A stretch of DNA of 64,000 nt from Candidozyma auris (lineage: Eukaryota; Ascomycota; Pichiomycetes; Serinales; Metschnikowiaceae): the NCBI RefSeq assembly GCF_003013715.1, contig NC_072812.1, forward strand, positions 1,364,001-1,428,000, written 5' to 3'. The position numbers and the translations under genes were made by a program. Position 1 is the first letter of the stretch. Every line of letters begins with the position of its first letter. The notes under the pieces are model-generated. The model was not told the DNA's origin. It saw only the letters and a list, made by a program, of their open reading frames with translations, and ran no database searches. Shown one piece after another: positions 58,589 through 64,000 of this stretch.

Positions 58589-60660
58589 ATGTCGAATCGA
58601 AAGCTACAGAAGTATGTATTTCCGAATTATCCTCTGCAATTTAATCATGTAATGATTTTGTAACATGCTTTACACTGAATTGAACTAACATCCAAAGGGA
58701 GGTTGAAACTGTCTTTAAGAAGATTCATGAAGGCGTGGACCTATTTAATTACTACTTCCAGCGACATGAAGCGTCCAGTAATGACTCACAGCGAGAAAAA
58801 CTAGAAGCGGATCTCAAGAAAGAAATCAAGAAGCTTCAAAAGTTCCGAGATCAGATCAAGACATGGCAAGGGAACGACTCTCTAGAAACGACAATCGCTC
58901 CTCAAAAGCTACAAGAGCATAGACGACTTGTTGAAGAAGCAATGGAGTGCTATAAGGAGGTTGAGAAGACATCAAAAATGAAATCATACTCCAATCAGTC
59001 CATTATGCTTGCAGCTTTGAATGACAACGAACAAGAGCTCACTTCGGAGGCACGAGAAGCAGTTGATTTTCTTGTAGAAATTGAAGAAGATCTTCAAGAT
59101 CAAAATGAGAAGTTAGATGAAGAATATGAGAAGCTCTCGCAGAAGAAAGTCAGAAAGAACAACCTGCTGGCTATCGAAGAAAGAAAGCTGGAACTTGAAA
59201 GTTTCAAGTCTAGAAACGAGTTTCATCTCGAAAAGATCCTGGGCTTGCTACAATTTCTTAAAGCTGGCAAACTAGCGGGTGAGCTGGTCATGACGATTCA
59301 AGAAGACTTAAACTTTTATGTTGAGTCAAATCAGGAGCCAGACTTCATGGATGATGAAACGATGTACGATGAACTCTATAAAGAAGCCAAAGAAAATCAT
59401 GAGAACAATATAAATGTTAACGGTGGTGCTGCAGAAGAATCCTTTGATTTGAGCCTATCAAACGGTCACGACAGTCATGAGCATGAAGCCAGCACGGAAT
59501 CTTCAATACCGAGTAGCGCAAAGCGCAAGGCGACATCATCGTCGCCGCCTTCACAGGATGTAACACCGCTGACATCGCAACATTCACAAGATTTACCGAC
59601 TAAGAACGATAAGACACCAAAGTCAAAACAAGCTACGAAGAGCGAGCCCTCGGAGACATCTAGTCCGGCATTCATCACCACTCTTAAACCAGCATCGACA
59701 CCTTCAAAGCCAGTTGGTGCCTTGAAGTGGTCTCTTGCTGCTGCCGGTGCTTCCAAAGCATCGGAGAGCCTTGACAGTTCTGATCAAACTCCTGAGAAAC
59801 CTGATAGCGAATACGATACAAAGGGCACCACAAATAGTATTGCTAAGACTAAATCAACGCCTATGCCTGGACATGACGAAAGCAATGCATCAGCTGAGTT
59901 ACTTTCGCTTCTAACGAAGAACGATGAGTTCAGTGCTCATTTTGAGGTCTTAAAGAATGCCAACTTAGCTTCTGTCGAATTGGAGACATTTAGTGATGTA
60001 AACCTCTTACGGGCACCCATTGGAGTTCAAGATTTCGTGACGAGTCTCGTCGCAAACAACAAGGCTGACGACTCGTGCAAACTCTTGCAAAAATCTTCGA
60101 AATTTGAGCCATTTACTTCGAAATCATTTGTGAAACCCTATCAGTTCGAAGGATTGTACCCAAACGCAGCGACCCCTGAGTCTCAAGTTGTTAGAGCCCC
60201 TCTATTTTTGAGTAAACTTCAAAACCAATGGGGATGTATAAGAGCTCTTAACGGCTTTAATCAGTACGCTCAAGAGATCGAAGCTCTTGAAATACAGCGT
60301 ACCCCAGAGAGCACGCCACTTGTGAATGAAATGACCATGGTGTTGTTTTATGGTTATTACTATGGTTACTTACCCTTGGAAAATATCGTGGCTGAAGCTC
60401 TCTTGCACAGACTTGGATGGAAGCCATATGGGTTAACTCCACAGACGAATGCCCAAACAGGATTAGCCACGAACAATAGGCAACCGCAGTTTTGGTTCAA
60501 ACCCATCAACAACGAAGCATTGCTAGGTAAGGACCAAAAGATTCCTGAAGCTGGAGATTTTCGTGTCTTTGATGTTATGCTGTGGGAAGTCTATGTCAAG
60601 TATGGTTTCAAGTACGATCCTCGCTTGAGCCGATCGCATCCAGTCACTAGTTTGATTTGA
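58589..60660 (+). CDS. NOT3: CCR4-NOT complex subunit Not3, spliced
   Basis: Two exons: 58589-58611 and 58698-60660, 661 residues. The tiny first exon encodes MSNRKLQ and two bases of the next codon. Splicing gives SNRKLQKEVETVFKKIHEG, the conserved start of Not3/Not5 proteins. The N-terminal coiled-coil domain runs to about residue 235 and includes FYVESNQEPDFMDDETMYDE, closer to Not3 than Not5. A long Ser/Thr/Pro-rich linker follows. The C-terminal NOT box (VLFYGYYYGYLPLENIVAEA, then LHRLGW and PQFWFKPIN) closes it. The complex drives mRNA deadenylation and decay and monitors codon optimality. Confidence 0.88.
58612..58697 (+). other. Intron of NOT3
   Basis: An 86-nt intron directly after the 23-nt first exon, with donor GTATGT at 58612, branch AACTAAC at 58683-58689 and acceptor CAAAG ending at 58697. 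The unusual AAG acceptor is forced by the protein match. Confidence 0.88.
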
Positions 60661-60739
60661 GGATAACATGGTTCCAGTTCACATTGGTCGATACTATTAA
60701 ATTAATTCAGAAAAATAAAAGACTCACATGGCTCGTTCG

Positions 60740-61141
60740 TCAAAGGTCGCTTGTTAGGATCGCCTCAGATCTCTCTTGATCAAACTCACTACTGAGTATA
60801 GTGGCTTCTGAATGTAGTTTCGTAGTTGGCTGATGATCTAATTGAGTTGGCTGAGTCTGAAACGAGAGCTCTTCACTTTCTGAGAATACTGAACAAAATT
60901 TGTCATTATCATCCTCAAATAGGATCTCAGGTAAGTGATTATGGCGCTCGTCTGGTATCAGCATGAGAGGCTCATAGTGGAAACCTTGCTTGTAAAGATC
61001 ATGAAGGCCGTAAGCAGCTAGTGTTTTGGGTGAAATTCCGTTTTTGTCTATAATGCCATTTAGCGTTGCAAGAGTCTTCATTTTAGGGAATGACATTTTT
61101 CTGAAGTTGATGTAGGGTATACCATTCTGTGTAGTGCGCAT
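60740..61141 (-). CDS. Hypothetical protein
   Basis: The 133-codon ATG frame is divergent from PEX12, with a 76-bp gap, and converges on NOT3. The N-terminal half has a short globular-looking section (LATLNGIIDKNGISPKTLAA, then YGLHDLYKQGFHYEPLML). The rest is acidic and Ser/Gln-rich. There are no membrane segments and I recognise no family. A Met at residue 16 is an alternative start. The compact placement between conserved genes and the non-random composition favour a real, fast-evolving gene. Confidence 0.5.
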   Translation of the reverse strand: MRTTQNGIPYINFRKMSFPKMKTLATLNGIIDKNGISPKTLAAYGLHDLYKQGFHYEPLMLIPDERHNHLPEILFEDDNDKFCSVFSESEELSFQTQPTQLDHQPTTKLHSEATILSSEFDQERSEAILTSDL

Positions 61142-61217
61142 ATACCTCGGTAATCTTTGTGGGGAAGAACAGTTCAGTTTTTCTTTAATCTAGGTTCCTG
61201 ACACTCGACTCGCCAAC

Positions 61218-62591
61218 ATGGAATATTACTCATCCCTCGATGCTTCACAGTTAGATTCAGAAACACCAACGTTATTTGAGTTGATTTCTGCCAACCAGCT
61301 TGAGTCTCTTCTATCGCCATCTTTGCGTTATATATTGGTACACTACGCTCAAAGATACCCTGGGTACTTGCTCAAGGTCACAAACAATTTTGACGAGCTT
61401 AACTTGGCCTTGAGAACTTTTATCGAATGGTATTTCTTCAAATACTGGCAAGGATCTTTCACAGAAAACTTTTACGGCTTGAAAAGAGTGAGCCAGACTC
61501 CTTTGTCTGATCCGAAGTATAGTAGCAACAAATTGGCACAATTGGCTCCATCGATGATCGAAGAGAGACGAAAACTCTCAAAATACCAGATGTGGGTATC
61601 TATTTTTGAGATCACTGGTGTGTCCTACATTTCCGAAAAGTGCAACTATACCTACGAAGTGCTTTACTCGAAATACATCACGGGCCAATTAAATGAGAAA
61701 GCGGCTAGCACCGAAGCTGAAAGACGTAAAATTTGGCTAAAAAGAAAATTTGTCGAAGTTTATCCCTACGTGCAAAGTATATGGCGGGCGGGAAATCTCA
61801 TCACCACTCTACTTTACTTGAGTGGTAATTCAAAGTCAGCATCTTTGCTTACATTCTTGTTCAAGATCAACTTTTCCCGTCTTAGCCAATACGACTACCA
61901 AAAGAATGAGCCGCCTTTGCCCAAACTGAAAGATCATCTCCCCAACAGAGTGGCACCACCATCGTTTCTCGAGAACCTCATCTCCCTCTCACGCATGGTG
62001 ACAAGACCTTCTTGGAAGGCAGTAAGATTTGTCCTTGGAACTTTCTTTCCACTAGCAATCTTCACTTTGAAGTTTCTTGAATGGTGGAATAATTCAGACT
62101 TTGCTCAGAAGGTCGCCAAGTCGCAGGGCAACTCCTTGGAGGGAAGTATCCCAACTCCCGCTACATTAGACAAGTTCAAGGCGATCAAATCAAAAACTAA
62201 GAAGATCTACAAATCAGGAAGCACTTGTCCCTTGTGTAAGGAAGAGATCCTGAATCCAGCTATTATTGAGACAGGTTATGTATTTTGCTACACTTGCATC
62301 TACAACTACCTCATAGAGTCGCACAAGCATATCAAGAAGAAGAGGGCTGAGGAGAGTGATGAAGAAAGCGACAATGAAGGTGACAGCGATGAAGAGAGTA
62401 ATGATTTCGAAAAGCCAGAGGGGACCAAAGAAGGTGAGAAAGAAGCTTCCGCAGACAGTAATCTAGTCGATCAGACCGACATCGACAAAGGCGGACGCTG
62501 CCCAATCACCGGAAGGAGATTGCTTGCTTGCAGGTGGAACAGTCTTACACAAGAGTTCGAGGTAGATGGTATAAGGAGGTTAATATTTTAG
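61218..62591 (+). CDS. PEX12: Peroxisomal RING E3 component Pex12
   Basis: The 457-residue peroxisomal membrane protein is one of the Pex2-Pex10-Pex12 ubiquitin ligase that recycles Pex5. The N-terminal membrane domain has family blocks [20 protein letters not shown] and [20 protein letters not shown]. The C-terminal degenerate RING has [16 protein letters not shown] and a late CPITGRRL, and lacks part of the classical ligand set, as is normal for Pex12. An acidic insertion (about 370-425) splits the RING. One CTG codon falls in the first RING loop and should be read as Ser. Confidence 0.92.
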   Translation: MEYYSSLDASQLDSETPTLFELISANQLESLLSPSLRYILVHYAQRYPGYLLKVTNNFDELNLALRTFIEWYFFKYWQGSFTENFYGLKRVSQTPLSDPKYSSNKLAQLAPSMIEERRKLSKYQMWVSIFEITGVSYISEKCNYTYEVLYSKYITGQLNEKAASTEAERRKIWLKRKFVEVYPYVQSIWRAGNLITTLLYLSGNSKSASLLTFLFKINFSRLSQYDYQKNEPPLPKLKDHLPNRVAPPSFLENLISLSRMVTRPSWKAVRFVLGTFFPLAIFTLKFLEWWNNSDFAQKVAKSQGNSLEGSIPTPATLDKFKAIKSKTKKIYKSGSTCPLCKEEILNPAIIETGYVFCYTCIYNYLIESHKHIKKKRAEESDEESDNEGDSDEESNDFEKPEGTKEGEKEASADSNLVDQTDIDKGGRCPITGRRLLACRWNSLTQEFEVDGIRRLIF

Positions 62592-62683
62592 GTGGTGATG
62601 AAATATATGTGGCGTCCCAACGTGATGCGCACCTAATAACACCGTGCTTCATCTACGCAATAAATTACATAGCATACAACATC

Positions 62684-63892
62684 ATGAGCCAAAAAACACT
62701 CGAGGCAATCGTGTTTAGTAAACATGACAACACCTTAAAGATCTTGGACCAACTTCTTCTCCCGTATAACACGCACTATATCACAATTGAGTCAATTGAC
62801 GATGCTTTCAACGCCATAAAGCTGATGCAGGTAAGAGGAGCACCAGCTATCGCTATCGTGGGTGCTTTTGCAATCACTGTGGATATTTGGAGGAACCTCT
62901 CAAATTCCAAACGTACAATTGCAGACTTGATGGAAAGAATCGACTACTTGGAGACCTCGCGGCCTACAGCCGTCAATCTCTCCAATGCTTTGAACGACAT
63001 CAAGCATTTGCTAAGAAACCGGTACGAAATCAATGATTTGGTCGACGCCACAACTTTCGAAGCTGTGAAAGAATACTCTGTGGGTTTGCATGAGGGGGAC
63101 TTGAGCAATAACTACACTTTGGGTGATAATGGTGTGAAGTATATCACTGAAACGTTGAAGAAGCAAAGCTTCAAGGGACCTTTTTCGATTGTTACTGTTT
63201 GCAACACTGGTTCCTTGGCGACTGCTGGCCATGGCACTGCGTTGGGAATTATCAGATCAGTGCATAGCCAATTGAAGAAGGGCAAAGGGGAAAACGATTT
63301 TTGGTTCGAACATGCCTACCCTTTAGAGACGAGACCATACAATCAAGGAGCTCGCTTAACGGCATATGAGTTAGCGTATGAGAAAATCCCGTTCACATTG
63401 ATCTGTGACAACATGGTTACATCCCTTATATCCTCTTTGAATAAAAATAGGAGCATCAAGGACTCTTCAGCACCTGTGAAGTTCATCATTGTCGGTGCAG
63501 ACCGTGTGGTCAAAAACGGAGACTCTGCTAACAAGATCGGTACCTACCAGTTGGCTGCAATTGCCAACTATTTCAACTCCAGTGTGTTTTCTGAGGAAAG
63601 TCAAAAGATTAGTTTTATCGTGGCTGCTCCCACAACAACAATCGATTACAAATCTGCATCTGGTGACAATATTGTGATCGAGGAAAGACCCTCGCGTGAA
63701 CTCACTACTTTAGAGGGACCCCTCTTTGATAAAGACGGCAACGTTGGCGAAAAAAAGGTAGTCGGCATTGCTCCACCAGGAATCCAGGTATGGAATCCAG
63801 CTTTTGATGTGACACCTCACGAGCTCATTGACGCTATAGTTACCGAAAAGTACCCGGTGTACCAGAAAAATGATGGCGAATTCTTGCTCTAG
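62684..63892 (+). CDS. MRI1: Methylthioribose-1-phosphate isomerase
   Basis: The 402-residue enzyme of the methionine salvage pathway converts methylthioribose-1-phosphate to the ribulose form. It is related to eIF2B alpha subunits. Motifs are the N-terminal [16 protein letters not shown], the catalytic Cys 173 in VCNTGSLAT, and the catalytic Asp 273 in [17 protein letters not shown]. The C-terminal [15 protein letters not shown] is typical. The ATG at 62684 gives the usual N-terminus (MSQKTLEAI). A longer frame overlapping the PEX12 end lacks support. Only about 90 bp separate it from PEX12. Confidence 0.95.
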   Translation: MSQKTLEAIVFSKHDNTLKILDQLLLPYNTHYITIESIDDAFNAIKLMQVRGAPAIAIVGAFAITVDIWRNLSNSKRTIADLMERIDYLETSRPTAVNLSNALNDIKHLLRNRYEINDLVDATTFEAVKEYSVGLHEGDLSNNYTLGDNGVKYITETLKKQSFKGPFSIVTVCNTGSLATAGHGTALGIIRSVHSQLKKGKGENDFWFEHAYPLETRPYNQGARLTAYELAYEKIPFTLICDNMVTSLISSLNKNRSIKDSSAPVKFIIVGADRVVKNGDSANKIGTYQLAAIANYFNSSVFSEESQKISFIVAAPTTTIDYKSASGDNIVIEERPSRELTTLEGPLFDKDGNVGEKKVVGIAPPGIQVWNPAFDVTPHELIDAIVTEKYPVYQKNDGEFLL

Positions 63893-64000
63893 CGTATTTT
63901 GCAGCCACCTCAATGAATTTCGAATTCGGCCAGGTTGACAGGGCGACCCTGCGCCATCTAGAGTTCTATATACTTATTCCGAATCATAATTGTAACAGAA

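Noticed and set aside
62528..62683. N-terminal extension of MRI1 overlapping PEX12
   Set aside because: It overlaps the coding end of PEX12 in another frame and lies outside the conserved Mri1 domain.
1..64000. CRISPR arrays, rRNA genes, full LTR retrotransposons, telomeric repeats
   Set aside because: I looked for regular repeat-spacer patterns, rRNA signatures, long direct repeats and terminal telomere-like arrays and saw none; CRISPR is not expected in a yeast nuclear genome.

Overview
The window is nuclear DNA of a budding yeast. Nearly every gene has a clear ascomycete-yeast counterpart: SMF3, PYP1, RCK2, IRC20, RFA2, BCD1, HSH49, ATP23, ARE2, BUD23, IMG1, MAK31, YEF3, YMC1, ERG28, BCY1, KAR2, NOT3, PEX12 and MRI1. 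Genes are dense and mostly intronless. The few introns are short and have GTATGT and TACTAAC-like signals. The phospholipase B gene carries a CTG codon where the family has an invariant Ser (SGGSW), and the highly expressed YEF3 and KAR2 genes showed no in-frame CTG when I read them. This points to the CUG-Ser clade, so leucines at CTG in a standard translation should be read as serine. The gene set and moderate GC are compatible with the Clavispora/Metschnikowiaceae side of that clade, but I cannot name the species.

Layout. 0-8 kb: SMF3-like metal transporter, a 2.5-kb intergenic block with odd GC-rich repeats, a C2H2 zinc-finger regulator, the HAD phosphatase PYP1, and a sparse stretch. 8-24 kb: kinase RCK2, the giant SNF2/RING protein IRC20 convergent with RFA2, a TPO1/FLU1-type drug/polyamine exporter, a DDT-domain chromatin protein and an RSC6/SNF12 subunit. 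24-40 kb: a compact housekeeping block with an Ole2-like desaturase, a CBS protein, HSH49, BCD1, MRPL50, an STK19 homologue, a CCDC47 homologue (with intron), an ankyrin protein, ATP23, ARE2, BUD23, IMG1 (with intron), a GSKIP-domain protein, MAK31/NAA38 and a secreted CFEM protein. 40-43.6 kb: a type II membrane protein, tRNA-Gln(CUG) and, next to it, two truncated tandem copies of a LINE-type retroelement. 43.6-54 kb: translation elongation factor 3, a secreted phospholipase B (with intron), a divergent ammonium transporter, YMC1, ERG28 and BCY1. 54-64 kb: a 2.1-kb intergenic block ending in the KAR2 promoter, which has three GACGTG elements, then KAR2, NOT3 (with intron), an unknown small gene, PEX12 and MRI1.

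The genes do not form one operon-like system. Some local themes stand out: chromatin and DNA maintenance (IRC20, RFA2, DDT protein, RSC6), RNA and ribosome maturation (HSH49, BCD1, BUD23), mitochondrial translation and assembly (MRPL50, ATP23, IMG1), and a nutrient-scavenging pair (phospholipase B and the ammonium transporter). I found no novel multi-gene system. The most interesting items are the LINE remnants beside a tRNA gene, the decoding evidence for CUG as Ser, homologues of animal proteins that I believe S. cerevisiae lacks (STK19, CCDC47, GSKIP), and first exons that a plain ORF scan misses.
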